A DNA stretch of 9,835 nucleotides from CAZSPL01 sp964608735 (lineage in GTDB: Bacteria; JAJVIF01; JAPKYR01; CAZSPL01), in NCBI GenBank assembly GCA_964608735.1, contig CAZSPL010000150.1, positions 1-9,835 on the forward strand. The letters run 5' to 3'. Positions within the stretch are counted from its first letter, which is position 1, and the number at the start of each line of letters is the position of its first letter. Under the pieces are notes generated by a model. That model was not told where the DNA came from. It did not search any database and saw only the letters and a program-made list of their open reading frames with translations. Positions 1 through 7,611 of the stretch are shown piece after piece. The translations under genes were made by a program, and so were the position numbers.

Positions 1-207
1 CTCGCATTTCGATTCGACGCCTATCGGCAGCGGCGGCGAGCCTTTCATCACGATTCGCGGGCGGTATCCCTCGCTGTATACAAACGGCAATCCCGCGCGG
101 ACGAGAATCCGCTCGACCATTTCGAGCCAGTCGAGATGCGAGATGAACCGCATCAGCGAGTTGCGGGAGAAGCATAGCATCCAGGGATCCTTGACCTGAA
201 ATGTCAT
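1..207 (-). CDS. DUF2344 / TIGR03936 radical SAM-associated protein (N-terminal part only)
   Basis: This is the first 69 codons of a gene that runs off the left edge; I translated it by hand because it has no stop inside the window. It begins MTFQVKDPWMLCFSRN and contains RFISHLDWLEMVERIL, LPFVYSEGYRPR and GSPPLPIGVESKCE. These match the characteristic start of the DUF2344/TIGR03936 family (pattern: phenylalanine-[IL]SHLD, an amphipathic helix, a YSEG[FY]-P segment, then PLP-GVES-E). The family is known as a partner encoded beside, or fused to, a B12-binding radical SAM protein; its biochemical role is not settled. The ATG at 205-207 overlaps the upstream TGA stop (ATGA), which implies translational coupling and supports this start. 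Family membership is well supported; function is not known. Confidence 0.88.
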   Translation of the reverse strand, partial: MTFQVKDPWMLCFSRNSLMRFISHLDWLEMVERILVRAGLPFVYSEGYRPRIVMKGSPPLPIGVESKCE

Positions 208-2087
208 ACGTTCGCACCCCCGAATCGCGGTGGGATGCATCCGCCCTCACGGTTCTGCAAGCCGCATCGAACGCATCCCGCGACATTGCAGTCGGGCGTC
301 GTCTCACCGCGGAGAGACTTAGCCGATTCGTCCCGGAGATATGCATCATCGACGCCGGTCGACAGATGCGACCACGGAAGCGGCATATCCATGGGTAATT
401 CACGCAGATAGAAATACGGGTCTATGCCTTCCTCCTCGAAGCAGGATATCCACCTGTTAAAATCGAATCCCTCATTCCACGCGTCAAACCTTTCTCCGGC
501 CTGGTATGCCCGTTCGAGTACCGCTGCGAGACGCCTGTCGCCGCGGCTGAAAATCATTTCGAGCATGCTGGTCTTCGGGTCGTGGTAGCTCAACTTCATG
601 TTCTTGCGTTTTCTCAGCGGTTTGAGTAGTTCGTGACGCCTGGCGAGTTCTTCGGGCGGTACGGCTTCGACCCATTGGAATGCGGTCTGCGCTTTGGGCA
701 CGAAATTCGCGACGCTCACATGAAGCCTGAAGCGCTTGCCCCTGGGAATGATACCGCGCTGCTTCAGGCCGTCGGCCGCGGCGATGATTGAATCGACGCA
801 CGATATGATGGCGCGGACATCGTCATCAGTTTCCGTCGGAAGCCCGATCATGAAATACAGTTTTAGCAGTTCGAATCCCGCGATGATGGCGGATTCGACC
901 GCGCCCTTGATGGTTTCATCGGGAAAATCCTTGTTGATGACTTTCCTCAGGCGTTCGCTTCCGGCTTCGATGGCGAGGGTAAGCCCGGCGCCGCGCCCGG
1001 CGTCAGCGAGTTCCTGGGCGAGCTCGTCGTCGATGGCGTCGATGCGCGAGCTTGGCAAGCTGCAGGCGAGGTCGTTGACCCTCGGACGTTCGGAAATCTG
1101 GCGCACGAGCCTTGGAAGGCCGGGATAGTCGGTCGTGCTGAGGGCGAGAAGTCCGAGCTCGGAATACCCGGTCGATGCGAGCGTTGTTTCCGCCTGGCTT
1201 TTAATGGTCTCGGCATCGCGCATACGGTATGGCCTGTATGAATAGCCCGCCTGGCAGAAGCGGCATCCCTGTGTGCATCCGCGCGCCGGCTCGACAACCG
1301 CCCGGCAATGGATGCTCTGTATGTGCGGTACGACCGGGTTCACGGGGAACGGCGCGGCATCGAGGTTGTCGACATAAGTCCTGTTTACGATGCCAGGTCC
1401 GCCGGCGATGTTCTTTATCGAAACAACTTCACCGCCTGCACCATACTCAATCTCGAAATGGGAGGGCACATAGACGCCGGGAATCCCGGCGAGTTTTTTC
1501 AGGACATCAGCTTTCGACGGTTTTTCATCGCCTTTTATTTCAGCGAGTATTTTCATTATCGCCGATGCGGCATCCTCGCCGTCGCCGAGGACGAAGCAAT
1601 CGAAGAACGGCGACAGCGGCTCGGGATTGAACGCCACCGGCCCGCCGCCGATGACGAGGGGGAATTCGCGTTCCGATGCGCGAAGGGGAAGTCCCGCGAG
1701 GTCGATTACCTGCAGGACATTGGTAAGGCACATCTCATGGGCGAGGGTGAAGCCGAGGGCGTCGAATTCGGCGAGCGGCGTGAATGATTCGAGGGAATAC
1801 AGCGGCAGGCCGGTTTCCCTCAGCATGGCTTCCATGTCGAACCATGGGGAATAGCATCGCTCGGCGGCAAATTCATCAACCGCGTTGACGGCATTGTAAA
1901 TAACCTGGTGCCCGGTATGCGACATGCCGACTTCGTATACGTCGGGGAATATGAGACACATCCTCGCGCGGACAGCCGAGGGGTCCTTGACGACGGAACC
2001 CCATTCGCCGCCGAAGTAGCGTCCGGGCTTGGTGACGAAAGGAAGTATATCTTCTATTTTTTCACGCAGGTTCATTTCAACTGGCAT
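204..2087 (-). CDS. B12-binding-domain radical SAM protein (TIGR03960-like)
   Basis: A protein of about 627 residues. The N-terminal third resembles the cobalamin-binding-like domain of this family (YFGGEWGSVVKD near residue 25, VGMSHTGHQ near 55, LVIGGGP near 145, LGDGEDA near 170). The radical SAM core follows, with CTQGCRFCQAGYSYRP at about 271-286; its three cysteines are the CxxxCxxC ligands of the SAM-binding [4Fe-4S] cluster. LAIEAGSERLR, near 373, is a later core motif. A C-terminal cysteine group (CNVAGCVRCG, about 600-609) may bind another metal centre. The family pairs with the DUF2344 protein encoded next, by ATGA overlap; the substrate is unknown. Start choice: ATG at 2085-2087 is preceded by TTG at 2088-2090, with GGGAGA 10 nt before the TTG; another ATG at 2073-2075 gives MNLREKIEDIL, closest to the usual family N-terminus but without a visible ribosome binding site. 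The true start may therefore be any of the three. Confidence 0.92.
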   Translation of the reverse strand: MPVEMNLREKIEDILPFVTKPGRYFGGEWGSVVKDPSAVRARMCLIFPDVYEVGMSHTGHQVIYNAVNAVDEFAAERCYSPWFDMEAMLRETGLPLYSLESFTPLAEFDALGFTLAHEMCLTNVLQVIDLAGLPLRASEREFPLVIGGGPVAFNPEPLSPFFDCFVLGDGEDAASAIMKILAEIKGDEKPSKADVLKKLAGIPGVYVPSHFEIEYGAGGEVVSIKNIAGGPGIVNRTYVDNLDAAPFPVNPVVPHIQSIHCRAVVEPARGCTQGCRFCQAGYSYRPYRMRDAETIKSQAETTLASTGYSELGLLALSTTDYPGLPRLVRQISERPRVNDLACSLPSSRIDAIDDELAQELADAGRGAGLTLAIEAGSERLRKVINKDFPDETIKGAVESAIIAGFELLKLYFMIGLPTETDDDVRAIISCVDSIIAAADGLKQRGIIPRGKRFRLHVSVANFVPKAQTAFQWVEAVPPEELARRHELLKPLRKRKNMKLSYHDPKTSMLEMIFSRGDRRLAAVLERAYQAGERFDAWNEGFDFNRWISCFEEEGIDPYFYLRELPMDMPLPWSHLSTGVDDAYLRDESAKSLRGETTPDCNVAGCVRCGLQNREGGCIPPRFGGANV

Positions 2088-2153
2088 CAAACCGATTCAT
2101 TCTCCCGGCGTCATAAGGCGCATTACAATAGCATAAACTTCGAAGCGTGAGAA

Positions 2154-3269
2154 TTAACGCGGGCTGACCAGCCGCCCCGCGCGGGGTGCGAAGTTGAAAA
2201 CGCTCATCACGAGCCCGAGAGCGAGCATGTTCGAAACGAGATTAGAACCGCCGTAGCTCAGGAGGGGAAGGGGGAGTCCGGTCACCGGCATGATCCCCAG
2301 CGCCATGCCCACGTTGATGAAAATCTGGAAGAAGAACCATCCCGTCACGCCGCCGATTATCATGCGTCCGAGCGGGTCGGTGATCCTGGATGCCGTCTGG
2401 AGCGCCCTCAGCAGGAGGATCAGATACAGCGCGAGGAGGATAATGCTCCCGATGAATCCCTTTTCCTCGCCGATGACCGAGAAAATGAAGTCGGTATGCT
2501 GCCCGGGGATGAAGTCGAACAGGTTCTGGTGTCCCTGGAAGAAACCTTCGCCGGTGATCTGCCCGGAGCCGATGGCGATGCGCGATTGAAGCGGCTGCCA
2601 TCCCGCGCCGAGGACATCGCTTCCCGGCCTGAGGAAATTGAAAATCCGCTCGCGCTGGTAATCCTTCATCATCAGCCAGCCGAACGGGATCATCAACATG
2701 CCGACGCCGACGACTTTCAGGATTCCCGCGCCGCTTATTTCTCCCATCAGGAGTATCCCGAACAGGATGGGGATATAAACGAGGCTCGTCCCGAGGTCTG
2801 GCTGCAGTATGATGAAAAGCACCGGGGGGATCATGGCGGCTACGGCGGCTATAAGGCTGAGCCCCTCGCCGATCTTGGATACATTGCGGCTGAGGAAATC
2901 GCTCAGGGCGAGTATTACCACGATCTTCATGAACTCCGACGGCTGAAACGAGAAGCCGAAAATCATGAGCCATCGTCTCGACCCGCCCACGAGTTTGCCG
3001 AAGATGAGAACGCCGATGAGGAAAATAATGAACAGGCCGTAGGTCGGCCAGGCAATCCGGCTGAGGAGGCGATAATCTATCTGGGCGACGATTATCATCC
3101 CGACCATGCCGACTATCAGCACAAGGAACTGGCGCTTCGCCACGCCGCCGAGGACGAACTTACCCGGCTCGACCGCCTTTGCCGAGGCGATGAGTATCAC
3201 GCCCACAAGGCTGATCGCCAGGGTCAGGAAGAAGACGACGGGGTCGATTTTTATTCCGAATCTCTTCAC
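2154..3269 (-). CDS. rodA: RodA, SEDS-family peptidoglycan glycosyltransferase
   Basis: A polytopic membrane protein of 371 residues, the usual RodA length. RodA polymerises lipid II into glycan strands during lateral wall elongation, working with a class B penicillin-binding protein and MreBCD. Family motifs are in order: SRRWL at 97-101, FQPSEFMK at 108-115, LQPDLGTS at 155-162, HTDFIFSVIGEE at 258-269 and the SEDS signature GLPLPLLSYGGSNL at 331-344. D260 in HTDFIF corresponds to the Asp essential in studied RodA proteins. The region around GWQPLQSRIAIGSGQITGEG (223-242) is also typical of RodA rather than FtsW or SpoVE. The start is GTG at 3267-3269, 17 bp after the upstream membrane-protein gene, so the two are probably cotranscribed. 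Only 63 bp, with no terminator, separate it from the radical SAM gene. No mreBCD or PBP2 gene is in the window. Confidence 0.95.
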   Translation of the reverse strand: MKRFGIKIDPVVFFLTLAISLVGVILIASAKAVEPGKFVLGGVAKRQFLVLIVGMVGMIIVAQIDYRLLSRIAWPTYGLFIIFLIGVLIFGKLVGGSRRWLMIFGFSFQPSEFMKIVVILALSDFLSRNVSKIGEGLSLIAAVAAMIPPVLFIILQPDLGTSLVYIPILFGILLMGEISGAGILKVVGVGMLMIPFGWLMMKDYQRERIFNFLRPGSDVLGAGWQPLQSRIAIGSGQITGEGFFQGHQNLFDFIPGQHTDFIFSVIGEEKGFIGSIILLALYLILLLRALQTASRITDPLGRMIIGGVTGWFFFQIFINVGMALGIMPVTGLPLPLLSYGGSNLVSNMLALGLVMSVFNFAPRAGRLVSPR

Positions 3270-3286
3270 AACCGCCCGCCACGGGC

Positions 3287-4135
3287 TCAGCGCGTTTTAT
3301 TGTTGCCGCGTTTAGCGAGCCCGGCATAGAATCGTTTCCTGCTGTAGATATAGCTGAACAGGGATATTATACCAACCACGAGGCATGCGAGCATGGTGTA
3401 GAAGAACACATCGCGCATGCCTTCCGGCGAGAACAGGTCGCGCATGAGGAATACTCCCGAGCCGATGCACGCCGATGTCAGGGCGAGTAGTATCGCCTGC
3501 GCGAACGCGAGCCTGTAGCCCTTTTCGCGGGTCCACAGCGCAAGGAAGATGGCGAACAATCCCACGAACGGGGTGAACAGGAAGCTGACGATCAAAATAT
3601 TGGCCATCCCTATCGCGATAAGAAGGCTGCACATCATGCGCAACTGGTTTTCGGGCGTGAACCCCTTGATGCTGAACCGGAACATGTTGTAGATGAAGAT
3701 ACCCGCGAGCACGAAGCTGTTCAAGGTAAACGCCAGCCTCGAAAGCCCGATGCGCGTCTTGGCGGCGAAATCGATGCTCACGGTGAAATCCTTCGCGACC
3801 ATGAGGTGTTCGGGGTGCAGGAGGTAATGATATACGGCGATAGCGCCGGAGAGGAGGAGATAGGCGGCGAATACGCCCATGCTGAAAATGAATATCGCGC
3901 GCCGCCGCTGGAGCCTCTGGATAGATATCAGGCCGCAGTAGGAGAAGTAGAAATAGCCGAGGAACCTCGGGATGACGAGTAGCATGACGGCGAGGAGTTC
4001 GATGGTGGTTTCGGCCCTTACCCGGAACAACTGGACAATGGGCCACGAGTAGAGCAGGGCGACCGTGGAATAAATGAAAAGGAAAATCGCCGTGCGCAGG
4101 CGATAGAGGTCAGTATATTTATCAGGCTTAATCAA
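3287..4135 (-). CDS. Polytopic membrane protein of unknown function, upstream of rodA
   Basis: I do not recognise this 282-residue protein. Hydrophobicity read by eye gives seven or eight membrane helices, at about 16-36, 46-68, 80-104, 133-152, 168-199 (probably two), 209-230 and 244-266. Positive loops such as RLQRRR (74-79) and a basic tail (YSRKRFY...AKRGNNKTR) suggest a cytoplasmic C-terminus. There is a central extracytoplasmic-type loop around 106-130, but no obvious catalytic or metal motif. The start is TTG at 4133-4135: it is the only start codon between the in-frame stop at 4160-4162 and residue 51, but no strong Shine-Dalgarno is visible, so the N-terminus is less certain than the gene. 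It ends 17 bp before rodA, so an elongasome or envelope role is possible from context only. A multi-helix membrane protein in another frame by chance is very unlikely, so the gene itself is secure. Confidence 0.8.
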   Translation of the reverse strand: MIKPDKYTDLYRLRTAIFLFIYSTVALLYSWPIVQLFRVRAETTIELLAVMLLVIPRFLGYFYFSYCGLISIQRLQRRRAIFIFSMGVFAAYLLLSGAIAVYHYLLHPEHLMVAKDFTVSIDFAAKTRIGLSRLAFTLNSFVLAGIFIYNMFRFSIKGFTPENQLRMMCSLLIAIGMANILIVSFLFTPFVGLFAIFLALWTREKGYRLAFAQAILLALTSACIGSGVFLMRDLFSPEGMRDVFFYTMLACLVVGIISLFSYIYSRKRFYAGLAKRGNNKTR

Positions 4136-4189
4136 TGAGTGTTCATCTGCAACCCGGTTTCATCAGCCCCGCGCAAATATAACAATCAT

Positions 4190-4222
4190 CAAAACAAAAA
4201 ACAACCGTCCCGGGTGGGACGG
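4190..4222 (-). terminator. Intrinsic terminator after the L,D-transpeptidase gene
   Basis: A perfect 7-bp GC-rich stem (CCGTCCC at 4205-4211 with GGGACGG at 4216-4222, 4-nt loop) is followed on the minus strand by a T-rich run (TTGTTTTTTGTTTTG, complement of 4190-4204). It lies 31 bp past the stop codon at 4253. It separates the transpeptidase unit from the rodA operon, which therefore needs its own start site in about 4136-4190. The other side also carries five T residues (4226-4230), but no plus-strand gene ends here. Confidence 0.85.
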
Positions 4223-4252
4223 ATATTTTTGAACCGCTTTCCAAGTATGTTG

Positions 4253-5002
4253 TTAGAAGATCCCCGGGTCGAGTCCCCTGGCGGGACCGTACATGCTCTC
4301 CGGTGGTTTCAGGTAGGGGACCGGGTCGAATTCGTCGACGATTGTGACCGGCGTGCCGATGTCCGCCCAGCTGTAGATGTCCTGTGCATCGTCTCTCGAA
4401 AGCCTGATGCATCCATGGCTCGCGACGTGCCCGAGCCTTCTCAGGTAGCTGTTGCCGGTAAGGCCGTGAATGCCGAACATGCCGTCGGGAGTGATGGCCA
4501 TCCAGTTGAGCATGGAGCATTCGTACTTGTTCGACCATGCCTTGATCGATTTGTTGCGCACCATGTAATCGCCTGGTGGCGTGCGATGTCCGGCGACGCC
4601 GGTGGAGACAAGATGCGTCTTCACGATACGGCCGTCCTCGAAGCGGTACATCTCCTGGTTCGCGAGGCTGACGATAATCTCTTTCTGGGGAGCCGCCGGC
4701 CTGGGCTTGACGACCGGCCTGTGCGTAAGGGCAACGGCATAGCTGCGTCGCAGGCCGTCATTTATAGCGAGGGCATATTTGATTATCGGATTGTTGGCAA
4801 GGTTGCTCGTCGCGGGATGGATCGCCGCATCAGGGGCGGCGAAACCGGCATCCGTGGAACTCTCAATTGGCTGGGGAGTTCCAAGAGCGAAAATCAGTAA
4901 TCCTATAAGTACTCCGATTCTAATCATTTCATTCCGACCCCGGTCTTTTTCAATATTATCGGGCGCGCGCCGCCCTATCATTTTTATCGGCATTAATCGC
5001 AT
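4253..5002 (-). CDS. L,D-transpeptidase (YkuD domain), exported
   Basis: A 249-residue protein with a C-terminal YkuD catalytic domain at about 108-224. The domain starts with KEIIVSLANQEMYRFEDGR and carries the active-site signature IHGLTGN (178-184) followed by SHGCIRLSRDDA (195-206), with nucleophile Cys198 and His179. Such enzymes make 3-3 peptidoglycan cross-links, or attach proteins to the wall, outside the cytoplasmic membrane. IRIGVLIGLLIFALG (27-41) is a signal-peptide or anchor core, followed by a Ser/Pro/Ala-rich linker. Two starts are plausible: ATG at 5000-5002 (preceded by GGGAA at 7 nt spacing) gives an unusually long basic n-region, whereas ATG at 4925-4927 (residue 26) gives a textbook signal peptide but a weaker upstream site. 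Its own promoter and terminator flank it, so it is a single-gene unit beside the rodA operon. ErfK/YbiS-type paralogues are common, so no gene symbol is given. Confidence 0.92.
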   Translation of the reverse strand: MRLMPIKMIGRRAPDNIEKDRGRNEMIRIGVLIGLLIFALGTPQPIESSTDAGFAAPDAAIHPATSNLANNPIIKYALAINDGLRRSYAVALTHRPVVKPRPAAPQKEIIVSLANQEMYRFEDGRIVKTHLVSTGVAGHRTPPGDYMVRNKSIKAWSNKYECSMLNWMAITPDGMFGIHGLTGNSYLRRLGHVASHGCIRLSRDDAQDIYSWADIGTPVTIVDEFDPVPYLKPPESMYGPARGLDPGIF

Positions 5003-5047
5003 TTACATTTCCCATGTCATCACAAGGCGCGCCATCAGGGAAGGGCG

Positions 5048-5076
5048 GTTATAACAGGATTTGAGATTTTTTTCAA
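5048..5076 (-). promoter_or_regulatory. Sigma-70-like promoter of the L,D-transpeptidase gene
   Basis: On the minus strand, TTGAAA (complement of 5071-5076) and TATAAC (complement of 5048-5053) are exactly 17 bp apart; each matches consensus at five of six positions. Transcription would begin near 5041, leaving a leader of about 40 nt to the ATG at 5002, or about 115 nt to the inner ATG at 4927. The short leader mildly favours the outer start. Confidence 0.72.
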
Positions 5077-5173
5077 GGAATATTTTTTGAGAATTTTCCG
5101 TCGCACGATTAAACCAAGCGATACGGACTCAAGCTGAGTGAATCGGTGTGAAACGCAAAGGGACTTTATATAA

Positions 5174-5198
5174 GCGGGGGACGGGTAACCGTCCCCGC
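5174..5198 (-). terminator. Terminator-like hairpin after pepA
   Basis: A 10-bp GC-rich stem (arms 5174-5184 and 5189-5198, one bulged G, GTAA loop) lies 8 bp past the pepA stop codon. On the minus strand it is followed only by TTATATAAA, not a true T-run. It is well placed to end the pepA transcript, but the weak tract makes it less certain than the hairpin at 4205-4222. The rest of the 204-bp gap to 5003 holds the transpeptidase promoter and nothing else I can identify. Confidence 0.6.
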
Positions 5199-5206
5199 CT
5201 GTTTGA

Positions 5207-6703
5207 CTACTTCATACCCAGGATATACTCGACGACGAGCCGTACTCCCGAGCCGGTGCCACCCTTTGGGCAATGCCATTTATCGCAATTCGCCAGCGCC
5301 GGGCCGGCGATGTCGAGGTGGGCATATTTTTTCACATCGGTGAAGCGTCGCAGGAACAGCGCGGCGGTAATCGCGCCACCCCATCGACCGCCGATATTCT
5401 TCTGGTCGGCGACATCGCTCTTCAACAATTCGTTGTAATCCTCGAACATGGGCATGGGCCACGCGGGTTCGCCCGAGGCTTCACCGAGTTCGGTAAGCTC
5501 GCAAGCGAGGTCTTCGTCGTCCGAGAATATCCCGATGATATCCTGTCCCAGCGCGACCACGCATGCGCCGGTCAATGTCGCGAGGTCGAAGAGGACATCG
5601 GGCTTGTATTTTTTAGTGGCATATTCAAGCGCGTCGGAAAGCACCAGGCGTCCCTCGGCATCGGTCGAGTGAACCTCGATGGTTCTGCCGGACATCGTGC
5701 TGATGACATCCCCGGGCTTGAGCGCGTTGCCGCCGGGCATGTTCTCCGTGCAAGGGCAGAGCCCGATGACGCGAACTTTCGGTTTCAGCGACGCGACCGC
5801 CTGCATGATTCCAATCGCCGCCGCCGCGCCTCCCATGTCGCCCTTCATCTCCCACATGCCGTCCCACGGTTTGATGGAGATTCCGCCCGAATCGAATGTC
5901 AGGCCCTTGCCGACGACACATACCGTCTTCATCTTCGCGGGCGCGGGTTTCGGGGTGTACTCCATGATGATGAACCTCGGCGGCTTCGCGCTTCCCGCAT
6001 TCACCCCGAGGAAGGCTCCCATCTTGAGTTTCTCGATTTCCGCCTTACCGAGCACCGTGCATTTCAGCCCGGTCTTCCGGCACATTTTGCGGGCTTCATT
6101 CGCCAGCCCGTCAGGTGACATCAGGTTCGCGGGTGCGTTGGTGAGGTCGCGCGCAAGCGATATCCCGTCGGCTTCAAAACGCCAGTTCTTCACCAGCGGT
6201 GACGCGGCGTTGAACAATTTCTTATCCGCGATATTTACGGTGAGCCTCTTGAACGGCTTCGATGTTTTTTTCTCGGAGCGGTAGCCGGTGAATTCATAAG
6301 TCTTCAGGAGAAACGCGTCGCACGCGCCGCGCAGGTAGCGCATCGCTTCACCGGAATCCTTCGGGCCGTCGAAGAGCAGCGTCGCGGACTGCACATCGTG
6401 CTTCACCAGTTCCTTCACGCCGCCGGATATATGCTTGCGAAGGTAATGCACCTTGAGTTTTTTCTCGTCGCCGAGGCCGAGGATATAGATGTCGAATTTC
6501 GCTCCGCCGGGCGCATAGAGGGTCGTGACCGTACCGGCCTTGCCGCTTATGGAACCAGCTTTCATTCCTTTCGATATCGCTCCCTTGAGCAGCTTGTCGA
6601 GTTCCGCCGCCTGTCCCTTCAATCCGCCCTTCTCGAAAACGCCAACCGCTATAACGTCATCCTTTATTCCTTTCACCGCAATATTGGTAAGTTTCAAATC
6701 CAT
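5207..6703 (-). CDS. pepA: Leucyl (cytosol) aminopeptidase, M17 family
   Basis: A 498-residue M17 metalloexopeptidase, close to the usual length. It removes N-terminal residues from peptides in the cytoplasm, normally as a hexamer with two metal ions per active site. The N-terminal macro-like domain (about 1-170) is divergent, as usual. The C-terminal catalytic domain has NAPANLMSP (189-197), VGKGLTFDSGGISIKP (264-279, with K266 and D271), MKGDMGGAAAA (286-296, D289), the signature region STDAEGRL (346-353, with D348, E350, R352), DLATLTGA (373-380) and GGTGSGVRLV (481-490). All metal ligands and the catalytic Lys and Arg are present, but the first residue of the NTDAEGRL signature is Ser rather than Asn. 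The ATG at 6701-6703 is chosen because a strong GAGAGGTG lies 4 nt upstream; an in-frame GTG at 6739 would fall beside the promoter's expected start site. Own promoter and hairpin imply a monocistronic unit. Confidence 0.96.
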   Translation of the reverse strand: MDLKLTNIAVKGIKDDVIAVGVFEKGGLKGQAAELDKLLKGAISKGMKAGSISGKAGTVTTLYAPGGAKFDIYILGLGDEKKLKVHYLRKHISGGVKELVKHDVQSATLLFDGPKDSGEAMRYLRGACDAFLLKTYEFTGYRSEKKTSKPFKRLTVNIADKKLFNAASPLVKNWRFEADGISLARDLTNAPANLMSPDGLANEARKMCRKTGLKCTVLGKAEIEKLKMGAFLGVNAGSAKPPRFIIMEYTPKPAPAKMKTVCVVGKGLTFDSGGISIKPWDGMWEMKGDMGGAAAAIGIMQAVASLKPKVRVIGLCPCTENMPGGNALKPGDVISTMSGRTIEVHSTDAEGRLVLSDALEYATKKYKPDVLFDLATLTGACVVALGQDIIGIFSDDEDLACELTELGEASGEPAWPMPMFEDYNELLKSDVADQKNIGGRWGGAITAALFLRRFTDVKKYAHLDIAGPALANCDKWHCPKGGTGSGVRLVVEYILGMK

Positions 6704-6707
6704 AAAA

Positions 6708-6715
6708 CACCTCTC
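6708..6715 (-). promoter_or_regulatory. Ribosome binding site fixing the pepA start
   Basis: GAGAGGTG on the minus strand, four bases before ATG 6701-6703. It is the clearest Shine-Dalgarno among the minus-strand genes and rules in favour of this ATG over the upstream in-frame GTG at 6737-6739. Confidence 0.8.
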
Positions 6716-6741
6716 GAAGATACTCGAAATAACACGCACTG

Positions 6742-6750
6742 ATTATAGCA
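6742..6750 (-). promoter_or_regulatory. Extended -10 promoter of pepA
   Basis: On the minus strand the bases read TGCTATAAT: a perfect TATAAT hexamer with the TGn extension. No good -35 is found at 16-18 bp, which is typical of extended -10 promoters. Transcription would begin near 6735, about 30 nt before the pepA ATG, with the ribosome binding site inside the leader. Confidence 0.72.
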
Positions 6751-6846
6751 TACGGGAGTTGTCGATTGTTTAACATCCGGGTGCAACTATTCAGCATTAT
6801 GGGATATCATATTGACGGATGACGAATCGCATCCGGGGAGTGCTCT

Positions 6847-7599
6847 ATGTTAGTACCTGTCATCATAATTGGAGCCATCGTATTATTCATCGGCGTGTTC
6901 ATGGTCGTGATCAACTACAACCGCGCGCAGCGACGCAGGCTCGAAGCGTTGGCAGCGAATCTCGGGCTGGAAATTCGCCAGGGAAGCTGGGCCGAACAGC
7001 CGAAACTGGTGGGGAAATATGAGGGCCGTCCGCTCGAGATAAAGAACATCTACCATTCCACCGGCAAGAGCGGATATTTCACATATCGAGCCACACTCAC
7101 GTCGAAGAGCGCGATGAAACGCGTCAACGGGATAAGCATCTCCCACCAGGGGGGAAGTCCCGGCCTGTTCACGAAAATAGGGCGGGTGTTTACACCGAGT
7201 ACAATCACACTCGATAACCCGGAATTTGATTCGAGAGTTATCCTGAAAGCGTATGACGGCATCGTGGCGAGGGAATTCATCGATGTCGAATTGCAGCAGG
7301 ATGTGCTGAACATGGGAAGGGGTACGACCGCCATCAAGGACGGGACAATCTTCTTCGAGGCGTACGGGCAGGCGCAGGACAAGCCCGACCAGGTCGCCGA
7401 GGTGTTGCGATATCTCTACAAGATCGAAGAGAAGCTCCTTCGCCTGAGTCCCGAGCTGTCGATGGCTTTCGCGGATCCCGCATATACTGGTTCCTATAGC
7501 GCGGACAAGCCTCGCCCGAGACTCGATTCCGAAATTTCGGCGAAGGATGTCGAGATGGAATTTCTCGATGACGGGAAGGAGTATTATACGGGGGAATGA
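6847..7599 (+). CDS. Membrane-anchored protein of unknown function
   Basis: I do not recognise this 250-residue protein. It opens with a single hydrophobic helix (about 2-23, VPVIIIGAIVLFIGVFMVVI) followed by NRAQRRR, the pattern of an N-terminal anchor with a cytoplasmic soluble part. The soluble region looks like an alpha/beta fold: LEALAANLGLEIRQG (32-46), GKYEGRPLEIKNIY (56-69), a strand-rich middle with TITLDNPEFDSRVILKAYD (119-137), and a helix DQVAEVLRYLYKIEEKLLRL (181-200). The last 45 residues are acidic and probably disordered. The opening (a short helix then 'xLGLEI', small domain, 'GR.LEI') recalls bacterial proteins of unknown function with an anchored sensor-like domain, but I cannot name a family. 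GGGGAG at 6835-6840, six bases before the ATG, is a strong ribosome binding site. It is the only complete plus-strand gene, divergent from pepA and convergent with the channel gene. Confidence 0.85.
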   Translation: MLVPVIIIGAIVLFIGVFMVVINYNRAQRRRLEALAANLGLEIRQGSWAEQPKLVGKYEGRPLEIKNIYHSTGKSGYFTYRATLTSKSAMKRVNGISISHQGGSPGLFTKIGRVFTPSTITLDNPEFDSRVILKAYDGIVAREFIDVELQQDVLNMGRGTTAIKDGTIFFEAYGQAQDKPDQVAEVLRYLYKIEEKLLRLSPELSMAFADPAYTGSYSADKPRPRLDSEISAKDVEMEFLDDGKEYYTGE

Positions 7600-7611
7600 G
7601 CCCGCCTCAAT

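Noticed and set aside
2091..2153. Internal promoter or terminator between rodA and the radical SAM gene
   Set aside because: The best hexamers (TTCTCA and TATTGT at 17 bp) match consensus poorly and no hairpin with a T-run is present, so readthrough from rodA is the simpler reading.
2496..3329. A 277-codon plus-strand open frame antisense to rodA
   Set aside because: It is rich in Asp, Glu, His and Arg, which is what the complement of a hydrophobic GC-rich gene gives. rodA on the other strand has all family motifs.
3312..4046. A 244-codon minus-strand frame inside the membrane-protein gene
   Set aside because: It is His/Arg/Pro-rich out-of-frame translation of a transmembrane gene; the overlapping frame gives well-formed membrane helices.
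5273..6118. A 281-codon plus-strand open frame antisense to pepA
   Set aside because: It is a shadow of the pepA codon pattern with no motif; pepA is certain.
6704..6846. Promoter for the plus-strand gene at 6847
   Set aside because: TTGTTT or TTAACA with poor -10 candidates at 16 or 19 bp is too weak to call; only the minus-strand extended -10 in this gap is convincing.
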